DNA from: G963665495 sp963667575
GTDB taxonomy: Bacteria; Desulfobacterota; Desulfovibrionia; Desulfovibrionales; Desulfovibrionaceae
NCBI GenBank assembly: GCA_963667575.2
Contig: CAXXHY010000025.1
Location: 124,001-188,000 of the forward strand
Reading direction: 5' to 3'
DNA: 64,000 nt
The first letter of the stretch is position 1. Every line of letters begins with the position of its first letter. This document shows positions 35,432 through 44,730 of the stretch, one piece after another. The notes below the pieces were generated by a model. That model had not been told where the DNA came from, made no database searches, and saw only the letters and a list, made by a program, of their open reading frames with translations. Position numbers and translations under genes: made by a program.

Positions 35432-37921
35432 CTAGCCCAACAGATCCAGAACCCTGCGCAGATCTCGGGCCAGACTGGCCGCACGCTGGTAACGCCTGTC
35501 CCTGTCCTTTTCCATACTTTTGCCCAGCACCTTGACCAGCGGAGTCGGAACTTTGGGATTGATCGCGCGCAGATTTTTCGGTGTGGCGTTCATGATCTGA
35601 TTCATCAATGCCGCCATGTTCTCTCCCCGAAACGGCGTTTCACCGCAAAGAAGCTGGTAGAGCATAACTCCCAGGGAAAAAATATCCGAACGCCCGTCGA
35701 CCTTTTCCCCGGATATCTGCTCCGGCGACATGTAATGGGGCGTTCCTTTGACCACTCCAGTCTGCGTCTGGGAAGTCGCGGTAATCCGCGCAATGCCGAA
35801 ATCCGTTATTTTCACCACCCCCGAATTGATCAGCATGATGTTGGCCGGTTTGATGTCCCGATGCACTATGCCCTTTTGATGGGCATAATCCAGGGCGTCG
35901 GCAATGTCCGCGCCGTACAACAGGACGCGCTGCAACGAGAGCAGATTCTCCTTTTTCACGTAGCGTTGCAGATCATGGCCTTCGAGGAATTCCATGGCGA
36001 TATAGGCCAGGTCGTGCTCCTCTCCGGCATCGTAAATGGTGACGATATTCGGATGCGACAAGGTGCCCGCACTCTCCGCTTCCTGAAAAAAACGGCGCTT
36101 GAGCCTGGCCGTATCCTCGTCATCCAGCTCGGTGGGGAACTGAAAAGTCTTGATGGCCGTGGTACGATTGATCCGCGGATCTCTTCCCAGATAGACAATG
36201 CCCATGGCGCCTTTGCCCAGCTGTTTGAGCACTTCGTAGCGCCCCAGGGTCGGACGGGTGTCCGTAGTGGTTCCCAGCAAAGGGTCCGCCGTATCCGCTC
36301 CCAGAACCAGGGTCTCTCCCACCTGAATCAGGCGACTCTTACGCTCGCCCACGTCCTTGAATTTCGGATCATGGGCTTCGATGTGTTCGTAAACGGCCAC
36401 TGCCTTGTGGAACTGGCGCTTGCGTTCGAAGTCCTGGGCCAGGCCATACAGAATGTCCTTCATACCATCATCCACGGGGCAACGACGGAACTTGTCGAAC
36501 GCCATTTCCAGACGCCCCTGTTCCTGGAAGGACAAGCCGAGCATCCGTTTGGATTCCGCGGACTCCTCCTCGACTTTTTCCTTGCCCACTTCGGTGGCAA
36601 AATACTTCAGACTGACCACGCCGAGGTAGCCCACAACCAACTCCAGAAGCGGATAGGTACTGGTTACCCACATCCCCTTGCCCACGAACAGATACACGGC
36701 GCCCCCCAGGATGGCGCCAAAACAGACCAGAAAAAACAGCCCTGCGAACAAGGCTTTCAGCCGGGGAAACACAATGGTGACCAACACCCCCACAAACAAT
36801 ACGCAGCACAGTTCCGCAAGAGGAGCCCAGTCCGGCTGGACAATGAACCGCTTGTTCAGGATGGACCAGAGCGTGTTTGCGGAATATTCGCTACGTGACA
36901 TCAAGGGATCCGTGGGTGTGCTCAACGGCTGGCCGATACCTGCGGCCGAAACTCCCAGCAGTACGATCTTGTTTTTGAAGGGAGTCCCTTTGATCTTGTC
37001 CGAAATCACGTCGAAATACGAATAGTGGGTAAACGAATCCTGCGCGCCCTTGAAGCTGACCAGAAATTCAGAAGTCATAGTCAAGGGAATGGAGGTCTGT
37101 CCGATATCCACGGAATTGCCCAGATTCACGGTTATTGCGGACACGGGCGTATGCAGAATATTGGCGGCGAGAACAAGCGGATAGGAAGGCAGAAAAAGTC
37201 CTCTGTAGCCGTACACCAGAAGCGCGCGACGCGCCACGCCGTCCATGTCCGGACTCAGATTCAGATGGCCGATGCCTGCCGCCGCATTCCGGAGGTCAGA
37301 CAGCGGCATCAGCAATTCCTGTGCGCGCGGATACGGGGCTCCATTCTGGTTCAATGCCTGCATGGAGAACTCCGCGGCATGGGTATCCGGCTCCAGCCCT
37401 TCGTCCACCACCAGGGAACGGACAAACACCATGGGCAAAACCACATTGCCCGCCTTTCGTACGGCGTGCGACAGAGTGGCGTCATTATCCATGCTGCTCT
37501 GCAGTTGCGAAAGCAGCCCCATGAATTCAACTTCCTTGGGATTGTCCGGGTCCAGCACTTTCTGACTGAAAACGGCTTCCAGTTTTTTGAGGAGCTTGAG
37601 CCCGCTGTTTTCTTCGGGCTCGAGAAACAGGATGTTCAGGCCGATGAGCCTGGGCTGGCCGGCACTTATCTTTGCCAGGCCATCGCTGATGACGGAACGC
37701 GGCCAGGGCCACCGGCCGATTTTTTCCAGCGAATCATCGTCTATGTCCACAAGCACGATGTCGCTTTTGGAGGCCGGTGTTTCCAGCATGCGCATACGCA
37801 AATCATAAAGCTTTAGTTCAAGCGCATCGATGAATTCCACGCGGGCATAGGTAAGCCAGAGAAAAACCAGCGTGATGGCCATCCCCAGAAACAATACGGG
37901 ATGCCGCCTGATAAAGCCCAT
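35432..37921 (-). CDS. CHASE2-domain membrane Ser/Thr protein kinase
   Basis: About 829 residues. An N-terminal membrane helix and a periplasmic CHASE2 sensor (about 25-290: VDIDDDSLEKIGRWPWPR, then a Gly-rich PxxNKIVLLGVSAAG) are followed by about three membrane helices (about 310-410). A linker region leads to a protein kinase domain from about 560: GKGAMGIVYLG, HRDIKPAN near 685 and DFGIARI near 706, all catalytic residues present. It should sense an envelope signal and phosphorylate Ser/Thr targets. It follows an FHA protein and a PP2C phosphatase gene on the same strand, forming a kinase, reader and eraser set. Start at 37921 chosen by GGGGGAGA. Confidence 0.88.
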   Translation of the reverse strand: MGFIRRHPVLFLGMAITLVFLWLTYARVEFIDALELKLYDLRMRMLETPASKSDIVLVDIDDDSLEKIGRWPWPRSVISDGLAKISAGQPRLIGLNILFLEPEENSGLKLLKKLEAVFSQKVLDPDNPKEVEFMGLLSQLQSSMDNDATLSHAVRKAGNVVLPMVFVRSLVVDEGLEPDTHAAEFSMQALNQNGAPYPRAQELLMPLSDLRNAAAGIGHLNLSPDMDGVARRALLVYGYRGLFLPSYPLVLAANILHTPVSAITVNLGNSVDIGQTSIPLTMTSEFLVSFKGAQDSFTHYSYFDVISDKIKGTPFKNKIVLLGVSAAGIGQPLSTPTDPLMSRSEYSANTLWSILNKRFIVQPDWAPLAELCCVLFVGVLVTIVFPRLKALFAGLFFLVCFGAILGGAVYLFVGKGMWVTSTYPLLELVVGYLGVVSLKYFATEVGKEKVEEESAESKRMLGLSFQEQGRLEMAFDKFRRCPVDDGMKDILYGLAQDFERKRQFHKAVAVYEHIEAHDPKFKDVGERKSRLIQVGETLVLGADTADPLLGTTTDTRPTLGRYEVLKQLGKGAMGIVYLGRDPRINRTTAIKTFQFPTELDDEDTARLKRRFFQEAESAGTLSHPNIVTIYDAGEEHDLAYIAMEFLEGHDLQRYVKKENLLSLQRVLLYGADIADALDYAHQKGIVHRDIKPANIMLINSGVVKITDFGIARITATSQTQTGVVKGTPHYMSPEQISGEKVDGRSDIFSLGVMLYQLLCGETPFRGENMAALMNQIMNATPKNLRAINPKVPTPLVKVLGKSMEKDRDRRYQRAASLARDLRRVLDLLG

Positions 37922-37964
37922 ACATCTCCCCCATGTGTTCCCCAACCGCCCCCGGAGCAGGGAG

Positions 37965-38636
37965 TTATTTGAGAATGAACTTGAACTTGCTGGTGCCTAT
38001 CTCCACCTGATCGAATTCTTCCAGTTTGACGGATTCAGTCACCGATTTGCCGTTCACTTTGGGCTTTGACATGCCGCCCACGTAGCTGAGGTAATAGCCT
38101 TCCGGTAGCTTGCTGACAGTGGCCGCGGTTTGCCCCACTGTAAAGCCGCTGACAATGATGTCGTTGGAAAAATCCTTTCCGATCTTGGTGAGCTTTTTGG
38201 TCAGCGGCACCTCTCCCTGCCCGCCTTTCAGATAGGAGAGTATGGCGGGAGCCTGTTGCTTGGGCGCCGTAGGGCGAAATTCGCCCGTATTGAAGACCAT
38301 GGTCTGCTCCATGTCGTCGTCCACTTCCAAGGCAAAAACCTCTTCTTCCTCCACTCGAAATTCCAGGGTGTGCTTGCCTATCCGGATAACGTCACCATCC
38401 TGCAGCCAATGGGAGGCCACGGGCATTTCATTGACGAAAGTCCCATTCTTGCTGCGCAGATCAGTCAATAAAAACCCTTCTTCCATGGAATCGACTTTGG
38501 CATGCGTCCCTGAAACAATGAGATTTTCTATGATCACATCGTTGGAATTCTTTCTGCCGATCGTCAGAGTTTTCCCTTGCGGAAGCGGGTGTTCAGTCTG
38601 CACGTTCCCTTCGTACATGACTTTCAAGGTGGCCAT
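37965..38636 (-). CDS. Double FHA-domain protein
   Basis: 223 residues. The first FHA domain (about 20-95) has the phosphothreonine-binding residues: TIGRKNSNDVII, then SGTHAKV and LRSKNGTFVN. The second (about 145-222) has the fold pattern (IGKDFSNDIIV, VNGKSV) but lacks the Arg and Ser of the canonical site, so it may bind something else. The linker contains EQTMVF, a threonine followed by Met-Val-Phe, similar to phosphosites in other kinase-FHA pairs. It likely recruits targets of the downstream kinase. This is inference from family knowledge. Confidence 0.85.
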   Translation of the reverse strand: MATLKVMYEGNVQTEHPLPQGKTLTIGRKNSNDVIIENLIVSGTHAKVDSMEEGFLLTDLRSKNGTFVNEMPVASHWLQDGDVIRIGKHTLEFRVEEEEVFALEVDDDMEQTMVFNTGEFRPTAPKQQAPAILSYLKGGQGEVPLTKKLTKIGKDFSNDIIVSGFTVGQTAATVSKLPEGYYLSYVGGMSKPKVNGKSVTESVKLEEFDQVEIGTSKFKFILK

Positions 38637-38681
38637 TCTCCCTATTCCTCCTGTGTCGAAGATGACGCCGGACTCGCTGAA

Positions 38682-39492
38682 TCATTTACCGAACAACTTG
38701 CCGAAAAAACGGGTCAGACCGGAAAAACGCTGATCCTGTTTCCTGAGTCTGAGAACAATCACCGTAATATTGTCTTCTCCACCGCGTCCGTTGGCCAGTC
38801 CCACAAACAGACGGCACGCTTCTTCCGGAGAATTGCTCATCACGATATCCAGCATTTCATCGCTTGTAACCTTGTTGGACAGCCCGTCAGAACAAATGAC
38901 AATGCAGTCATCATCAAAAAATTGCGTTTCGTAAACGTCCGGCCAGACCACCTCTTCCGTACCCACGGCACGGGTCAGCATGCTTTGATACCGCCGGTCG
39001 ATGTGCAGGGCCTTTTCCGGATCAATGACCGACAATTCGGCCTCCACAGTGTGCATCTTGGAAAGGGGGGCGATTCTGCCGTCTCGGATCAGATAAATGG
39101 GACTGTCGCCCACATTGGCCGAAATAATGGTGTAATCCGTACAAAGCACGCAGGCCACTGTGGACCCCATTCCTCTCCGGTTCAGGGAAGTCTGCGCATC
39201 ATTGTACACAGCGGCATTGGCTTCGCGGATACTGGTCAGCAAGATATTGGCTTCCGTGGAAAGTGAATCGTCCGACTCACTGGGGACCAATTGAGCGCCT
39301 TCCTTCAGATAGCGTTTCAGAGCGGCTCCCATGGTTTCCACTACCAGGCTGCTCGCCACTTCTCCAGCAAGATGGCCCCCCATGCCATCCGCGACCGATA
39401 TAGGAACGCAAGGCCGTGTCCAGGAGGTAGCTGTCCTCATTGGTTTCACGTTTTTTGCCCACGTCCGTTTGGGCCGCTGATTCGATAATCAT
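38682..39492 (-). pseudogene. PP2C-type Ser/Thr phosphatase, interrupted by a +1 frameshift
   Basis: The N-terminus reads from the ATG at 39492 in one frame (TDVGKKRETNEDSYLLDTAL), with the first PP2C motif. From about 39396 the protein continues in another frame as VADGMGGHLAGEVASS, the second PP2C metal-binding motif. Skipping one G of the GG pair at 39395-39396 restores ALRSYIVADGMGGH, exactly what the family has. All later motifs (GDSPIYLIRDG, CSDGLSN, GGEDNITVIV) are intact to the stop. So the gene is either broken, misread at one base, or shifted during translation. It starts the phosphatase-FHA-kinase operon. Ribosome site GGGGAG precedes the ATG. Confidence 0.82.
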
Positions 39493-39756
39493 CCACTCCC
39501 CTCTTTCCTGAGCACAATCCCTAAAAGGGCCAGGGCAGGTCTAATCCCGTTTCGTTTATAACCCCTTTTCCTCTGTAAACTATGTAAATAAATACAAAGG
39601 ATACACATTTTAAGCAACCCTTATTCTCATTTTGTCCGGTAACTGCTATACTTAAAACTTCTGTAAAACCCTGCGGGAACGTCTTGACAAAAATGACAGG
39701 ATACAACAAAGGTGTCTCACTCCTCCCGTACCGTATTTCATTCAACCGGAGTTAGC

Positions 39757-40450
39757 ATGAAGTTTTTGATTTGTTGTCTACTACTTTTGTCTTTTTTTGT
39801 ATTCACTGCCACCCCAGGATTCAGTCAGGATACCAACCCCGCGCGATACATCTCCGAATGCTGCTCAAAATAGCAGCCCGGATGAAAACAGTTTGAACAA
39901 ATACTCCGAACTGCATACCTCGGTCATGGTTTTCGGAGGGTTGCTGACCAGAAGGAACTTTTCCCAACTGTATGACGGTCCCGTCAATCTGGTGGACACC
40001 AACATGATCGGCCTGTCCGTCTCCCAGGAACTCTTCTCGGTTGGCGACCTGTTCAATTACCATCCGCTGGATCCGCTCAAGTTCGAAGTGGAAGGGATGG
40101 GAGTCTACCACTTCGGTCACTGGCCAGAAGACCAGTATTTTGCAGAAACCGTTGGCCTCATGGCCATTCGCTGGCACAAATTCCCCTGGGAAAGACACCT
40201 GCTCACCACTGTAGGTTTCGGCGAAGGCGTCTCCTATGCCTCCGAGGAACCCTCATATGAAGTTGAGCTCAACGACAAGACTGCCAATGTCCTGAACTAC
40301 CTGATGTTTGATATCACCTTCGCCCTTCCGTCCTATCCCGAATGGTCTCTGGTGTTGCGAATCCACCACAGGTCCGGTGTTTTCGGATTGATCGAAAACG
40401 TCACCGGTGGTTCCAACTACTTTACCATGGGCCTGAAATATACCTTTTAG
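39757..40450 (+). pseudogene. Outer-membrane beta-barrel protein, interrupted by a frameshift near the N-terminus
   Basis: A signal peptide starts at the ATG at 39757 (MKFLICCLLLLSFFVF, ending near GFSQ), but its frame stops at 39870. The mature barrel runs in another frame to 40450. Removing one C from the CCCC run at 39837-39840 joins the two as GFSQDTNPRDTSPNAAQ. The barrel has alternating strands and ends GLKYTF with a C-terminal Phe, typical of outer-membrane proteins. RIHHRSGVFG near the end resembles the His-Ser site of PagL lipid A deacylases. That assignment is tentative. Without the repair the product lacks a signal peptide. Confidence 0.7.
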
Positions 40451-40546
40451 GACCACTCGCGAGTCTTTTCTGCTTTTGGCCCGCTTTCTGCATTTTCTAT
40501 TGCGTCAATCTTTTGCTATTTTTTTGACTCGCAAGGAGAATGCACC

Positions 40547-40942
40547 ATGGCCCGAGCACTGCAGCCAAAAGCCCCTGGAGCCAGAAAAATCAGCCGCAAG
40601 GAGCTGGTTCTGGCCTTGCTACGCGGAGGAATCATCGACCAAAAATCCGGCGCTCTGGACAGGGCCATTCAACGGTTTTCCAAAGCCCTCACCATAGCGC
40701 CGGAACATCCAGCCGGGTATATGTTTCGTGGATCCGCCTGGGAAAAAAAAGGCGAACTGCAGCGCGCCATTGCGGACTACAACGCCGCAATCCGACTGGA
40801 TCTTTCCCGCCCGGAAGGATACTATCGCCGTGCTATGGTCTGGCAACGGCTGGGCATGATTTCACGCTCCAGCCTGGATTTCCAAAAAGCCGCGGATCTG
40901 GACCCCCAATACGCACGCAAAGTAAATCCCGATTCCGCATGA
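40547..40942 (+). CDS. Small TPR protein
   Basis: 131 residues. Three TPR units follow a basic N-terminus: AIQRFSKALTIAPEHPAGYM, AIADYNAAIRLDLSRPEGYYR and SSLDFQKAADLDPQYA. There is no signal peptide. It starts with AAGGAGA upstream and precedes the TPR-containing glycosyltransferase by 18 bases, so they may act together. Confidence 0.78.
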   Translation: MARALQPKAPGARKISRKELVLALLRGGIIDQKSGALDRAIQRFSKALTIAPEHPAGYMFRGSAWEKKGELQRAIADYNAAIRLDLSRPEGYYRRAMVWQRLGMISRSSLDFQKAADLDPQYARKVNPDSA

Positions 40943-40960
40943 TACCCGTCCTCCCATTCT

Positions 40961-42631
40961 ATGAAGATAATCGTACTGAACGGCCCGCGTTTTGCGGCTC
41001 CTCTCAGAGCTTCTGGGCATGAAGTACGCTCTTACGGCGAACAGCAGGGCTGCGACAAACAGCTGGTCATTGCCGAGCAAAGCATCAACAAGGTTCTGGA
41101 ACTGGCCGGATTCGAGCCTGACCTGATATTGTTCGAAGTCTTTGGCGGCGTGACGCCATTTTTCAGGGGCATAGAACACTGCCCCTATCCCATGGCCGCG
41201 TACGCCCTGGATTCGAGCATCAATCTGTTCTGGATGCGTCATTATCTGACGCTGTTCGACGCCGTATTCGTGGATCAGGCGGACGCGGCCCATCTGCTGC
41301 GACGCGCAGGCATACGGGCCGTCTGGCTTCCTCTGGCCATCAATCCGGACCTGTATCCATCCCGCCCCCCTGACGAGGAACCGGAACACGATATCGTCTT
41401 TGTCGGACGCATGACACCCGGACGCATGAAACGCCGGAACTGCATAGAGCTTCTGCAGCGGCACTTCTCCGTACATGTGGTAGGCAGGCAGGGGGATCCC
41501 TGGCTCTCAGAACCGCAAATGGCCGCCCTGTTCGCCAGGTCGAAAATTGTCCTGAACGAAAACCTCTTCTGCGGCGTCACCATGCGCGTGTTCCAGGGCA
41601 TGGCATCGGGCGCAATGCTGCTCACCGAAAGCTCGGGCAGTGATCTTTTCGAACTGTTCGGAGACAAACGCCATCTCGTAACTTTTACTCCGGAAAACCT
41701 GCTGGAAAGGGCCGGCTACTATCTTGTTCACGACGACGAACGCAGAGCCATAGCAGCCGCTGGTCAGGCAGCTGTTTTTTCAAGTCATACGCTGCGGCAC
41801 CGCGTCGAGACCATTCTGGAAAACTGCGCTCCCCTCATCGGCACCCGGCCGCGCAGGCGGCTCCCCTACCGGCTTTCCGAAGCCACTGCCGCGTACGCGC
41901 TGCTGGCTGAGCGTTTTTCCGACCAGGCCCCGTTGTTTCTGTCACGAGCGGAGCAGGCGGGGCATGCGGTGTTGCAGAATCCGCACATTCCCCGTCGTTC
42001 ACGCGCGCTGGCACTCGAATCACTGGGGCGTTGTCTGATTACAGGCAATCATCCGCAGGATGCACTGGAACTCCTGTTCGAAGCCGGACACCTGGCGCCA
42101 CGAAATCCATCTCCCTGCTTTCTCCTTGGTCACCTGCTTTTGAAAATGGGGCAACAGCAGCAGGCCATTTCCTTTTTTCAAAAGGGGCTGCGCCGTCTGG
42201 ATTGCCCGCGACCTGAGCTTGTCGAGGCCGCGGACAAGCTCATATCCGACGGGCACTTCCATACGTCAAAGATCTGGGCCGCCTTGGCCAGAGTTCTGAA
42301 TGCCTGCGGCAAATCATTTGATCCGGGTTTTACCAAACAGGCAGCCACGGCCCTGCCGGAAAGCGCGATGGAATATTTCCATTGGGCATTGGGGCAAGAC
42401 AGAGGCGTGGAAGGACTCAAAGACCTGGCGGGTTGCTATGAGCAGGCGGGAATCTGGGACCTCGCGTACGTGACACTGCTTGAAGCGTTGGAGCTCTCCC
42501 CTGGCGATGAAAAACTCGCTGCGCGTTGCACCAGGGCGCATTTACTTTGCTACCGTCCGCATGATCCCCTGCTGCGAAGAGAAAAGGCATTGCAACTGCA
42601 ACGTCTCCGCGCGAATGATCAGGGATCCTGA
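40961..42631 (+). CDS. CgeB-like glycosyltransferase with C-terminal TPR region
   Basis: 556 residues. Residues 1 to about 290 are a GT-B-like domain. It contains FVGRMTPGRMKRRNCIELLQ, KIVLNENLFCGVTMRVFQGMASGAMLLTE and the ESSGSDLFELF donor-binding end, all like the CgeB/YkvP glycosyltransferase family. The C-terminal half is a run of TPR-like helices (AQAVFSSH then LGHLLLKMGQQQQAISFFQKGL). The donor and acceptor are unknown; related proteins have been proposed to glycosylate surface proteins or flagella. It lies directly after a small TPR protein. Confidence 0.75.
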   Translation: MKIIVLNGPRFAAPLRASGHEVRSYGEQQGCDKQLVIAEQSINKVLELAGFEPDLILFEVFGGVTPFFRGIEHCPYPMAAYALDSSINLFWMRHYLTLFDAVFVDQADAAHLLRRAGIRAVWLPLAINPDLYPSRPPDEEPEHDIVFVGRMTPGRMKRRNCIELLQRHFSVHVVGRQGDPWLSEPQMAALFARSKIVLNENLFCGVTMRVFQGMASGAMLLTESSGSDLFELFGDKRHLVTFTPENLLERAGYYLVHDDERRAIAAAGQAAVFSSHTLRHRVETILENCAPLIGTRPRRRLPYRLSEATAAYALLAERFSDQAPLFLSRAEQAGHAVLQNPHIPRRSRALALESLGRCLITGNHPQDALELLFEAGHLAPRNPSPCFLLGHLLLKMGQQQQAISFFQKGLRRLDCPRPELVEAADKLISDGHFHTSKIWAALARVLNACGKSFDPGFTKQAATALPESAMEYFHWALGQDRGVEGLKDLAGCYEQAGIWDLAYVTLLEALELSPGDEKLAARCTRAHLLCYRPHDPLLRREKALQLQRLRANDQGS

Positions 42632-42636
42632 TGAAC

Positions 42637-42837
42637 TTACATGTAGGAACTCCAGTACAGGTAGCCGAGTGCCGCCACATTGGCGAGCACAAGCAGCCCG
42701 CAATAGAGCAAATGCAGGAAACGACTGCGTTCCAGCACGGTGACCGGTTGCCCCATTTCACGCAAGCACTGCTTGCAATACATGGAATGGGCGCTTTTTT
42801 TTCCCCCGCAACGGGGACATCCTATTTCAATATACAT
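42637..42837 (-). CDS. Small zinc-ribbon protein with one membrane helix
   Basis: 66 residues from the ATG at 42837 (GGAG upstream). Two CxxC pairs at the N-terminus (CPRCGGKK and YCKQCLRE) form a zinc ribbon, and the last 25 residues are a membrane helix. Function unknown. It is convergent with the glycosyltransferase gene, with five bases between stops. Confidence 0.62.
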   Translation of the reverse strand: MYIEIGCPRCGGKKSAHSMYCKQCLREMGQPVTVLERSRFLHLLYCGLLVLANVAALGYLYWSSYM

Positions 42838-43066
42838 TTGGCGCTCCTTGCTGGAGTAACCCCCACACTCAAGCATTAGCATCGTTCTGGATTAATTGCA
42901 AAGTTCAGACCGAATATCCAAAGATTCTATAGAAAAACTCCGTACTGCTTCACCCGGTCCAGCGCTGCCACACAATTTTCTCACAGCTGAAAAAGGCCTG
43001 TTGAGATACTGGTACGCAACCTGCATCAAGCCCGGCAGAAATGCACCTGAAATGGGGAGACAGAGC

Positions 43067-44158
43067 ATGTACCGTTATCCAGTCATCCTCCTGGCCCTTT
43101 GTTTGGCGCTTCTGACCGTTCAAGATGTTCAGGCGGAAAAATCGGATCTGCAGAGCAGTTATTCCGTGCTTGTTGTGGGTGATTCGCTTTCCATCCCGCT
43201 GGGGGAAAGGCTTGAAGAATACTTCAACCTGCGCCCCGGCATCGACTTTCACAGGCTGGGCAAAGTTTCCAGTGGTCTGGCGCGTCCGGATTTTTTCAAC
43301 TGGGAATCCAACCTCCGCTTCATGGCAAACCGTCATAAACCCGACGCCGTATTCATCATGATCGGCACCAATGATACGAAAAATTTGACGACCCCCTCCG
43401 GAGTCACCCGGACATTCGGAGCCAGGGGCTGGCAAAAGGAATACATGAGACGCGGCCAAAGGCTGTTGGATATCTGTCGTGGAGCCAATCCTGCTGTATC
43501 CATTTTTTGGATTGGAGCGCCGGTCATGGGCAAAAGCCGGCTCGATAACGATGTTCAGGTGGTCAACCAGGCCCTCATCAAATTGTGCCAGGGCAACCCG
43601 GATTGCACCTATGTGGATACCCGCGAGGTACTGGCCGACGCGCAGGGAAATTTCATGTCGCACCGCGTTGACGATGACGGAACCAGTATCCGCCTCCGTG
43701 CCAAAGATGGCGTCCATGTCACGAAAGCGGGCTCCTTGTTGCTGGCAGATCGCTGTCTGGAAACTGCCATATTCACCAGCAGCCGTGCCCCGAAAAGCAG
43801 CCCTGCGACGCGGACCACGGGCAAGTCCATACAACGGGCCCGAACATCGGAACCAGTGGTGCAAGCGGCAGTGGCCAAGGCCGTGATCGCGGACAACAAT
43901 ACCACAAACTGGTTCTACTCCATCCAGGAAAGCTCCTGGATGCACTTTGAGGAAGCGGCGCGACGCGCCCGCGTATTGCAGCATAGAGGCCTGCCGGCGC
44001 GGGTCGCCACGGTGAACCTGGGCGCACGCGGAATCTGGCATCGGGTCATGATAGGCTCCTTCCGCTCACTCCAACGCGCACGGCAGGAAAAAAGGGATCT
44101 GCACGCCATCCACAAACTGGAACATGCGTTGATCATGAAAATGAAAAGTGCGGCCTGA
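43067..44158 (+). CDS. Secreted SGNH hydrolase with C-terminal SPOR domain
   Basis: 363 residues from the ATG at 43067 (GGGGAGA upstream). A Sec signal ends near VQA. The SGNH domain has block I GDSL (38-41), IGTND for block III and a terminal DGVHVT block V with the Asp-His pair, all catalytic. Its layout matches DUF459-type esterases. A linker then leads to a SPOR-like domain of about 75 residues (WFYSIQESSWMHFEEAARRARV then RVMIGSFRSLQRARQ). SPOR domains bind denuded peptidoglycan at division sites, so this may deacetylate or trim wall glycans there. The combination is inference from domains. Confidence 0.78.
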   Translation: MYRYPVILLALCLALLTVQDVQAEKSDLQSSYSVLVVGDSLSIPLGERLEEYFNLRPGIDFHRLGKVSSGLARPDFFNWESNLRFMANRHKPDAVFIMIGTNDTKNLTTPSGVTRTFGARGWQKEYMRRGQRLLDICRGANPAVSIFWIGAPVMGKSRLDNDVQVVNQALIKLCQGNPDCTYVDTREVLADAQGNFMSHRVDDDGTSIRLRAKDGVHVTKAGSLLLADRCLETAIFTSSRAPKSSPATRTTGKSIQRARTSEPVVQAAVAKAVIADNNTTNWFYSIQESSWMHFEEAARRARVLQHRGLPARVATVNLGARGIWHRVMIGSFRSLQRARQEKRDLHAIHKLEHALIMKMKSAA

Positions 44159-44346
44159 GAGCACACCTAGTCAGGGGCTTTACGGCAAAAAATCAAACGG
44201 CTGAGGCGGATGCGACACCTGCTGCAGGCTCGTCTTGCAACATACGCTTGCAGCACACGTCGGATTTTTTCTGATTGAAACGCCCTGCAGCAGCGCAAAA
44301 AAGAAAATAATCTGCGCTGCGCAGGACTGGACAGAGACACTTTCGA

Positions 44347-44712
44347 TCAAACAGTCAGCACATTGCCGCCCTGCTTGATCCATTCCGTGAGCATGGAACC
44401 TACATGAAAGACTTCAAGCCCCAACGCGGCAAGACTGTCACTGACTCCATAATTGTCCGCGCAACGTTTGCAGACGACTATCCGGAGGCCACCGACCAAC
44501 AAATTCCGAACGTCTTCCTGCAGTTCGGCATTATCCGCCAGCAGTCTGACGGAGGGGCCCCAGACCAGGATCATCACCTGTGACCACCAGCCATTGAGCA
44601 GGCTGTTTTCAGAATACATGAAGGCCATCTGGCGTGCCACATCAGGATCATTGGCTGTCCAGATCACCATGATTCCCTGTCCGGGAATCATGTCATTTTT
44701 GGAAGAACTCAT
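44347..44712 (-). CDS. DsrE-like protein
   Basis: About 121 residues, start at 44712 with GGAG six bases upstream. Hydrophobic strands (GIMVIWTANDP, QVMILVWGPSVRLLA) alternate with helices as in the DsrE/DsrF sulfur-carrier fold, and CKRC sits where the family carries its reactive cysteine. The family handles persulfide sulfur in sulfur-oxidising and sulfate-reducing bacteria. The role of this copy is unknown, as it is not beside dsr or tus genes. Confidence 0.68.
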   Translation of the reverse strand: MSSSKNDMIPGQGIMVIWTANDPDVARQMAFMYSENSLLNGWWSQVMILVWGPSVRLLADNAELQEDVRNLLVGGLRIVVCKRCADNYGVSDSLAALGLEVFHVGSMLTEWIKQGGNVLTV

Positions 44713-44730
44713 TGCGGTCTCCACTTTTTT

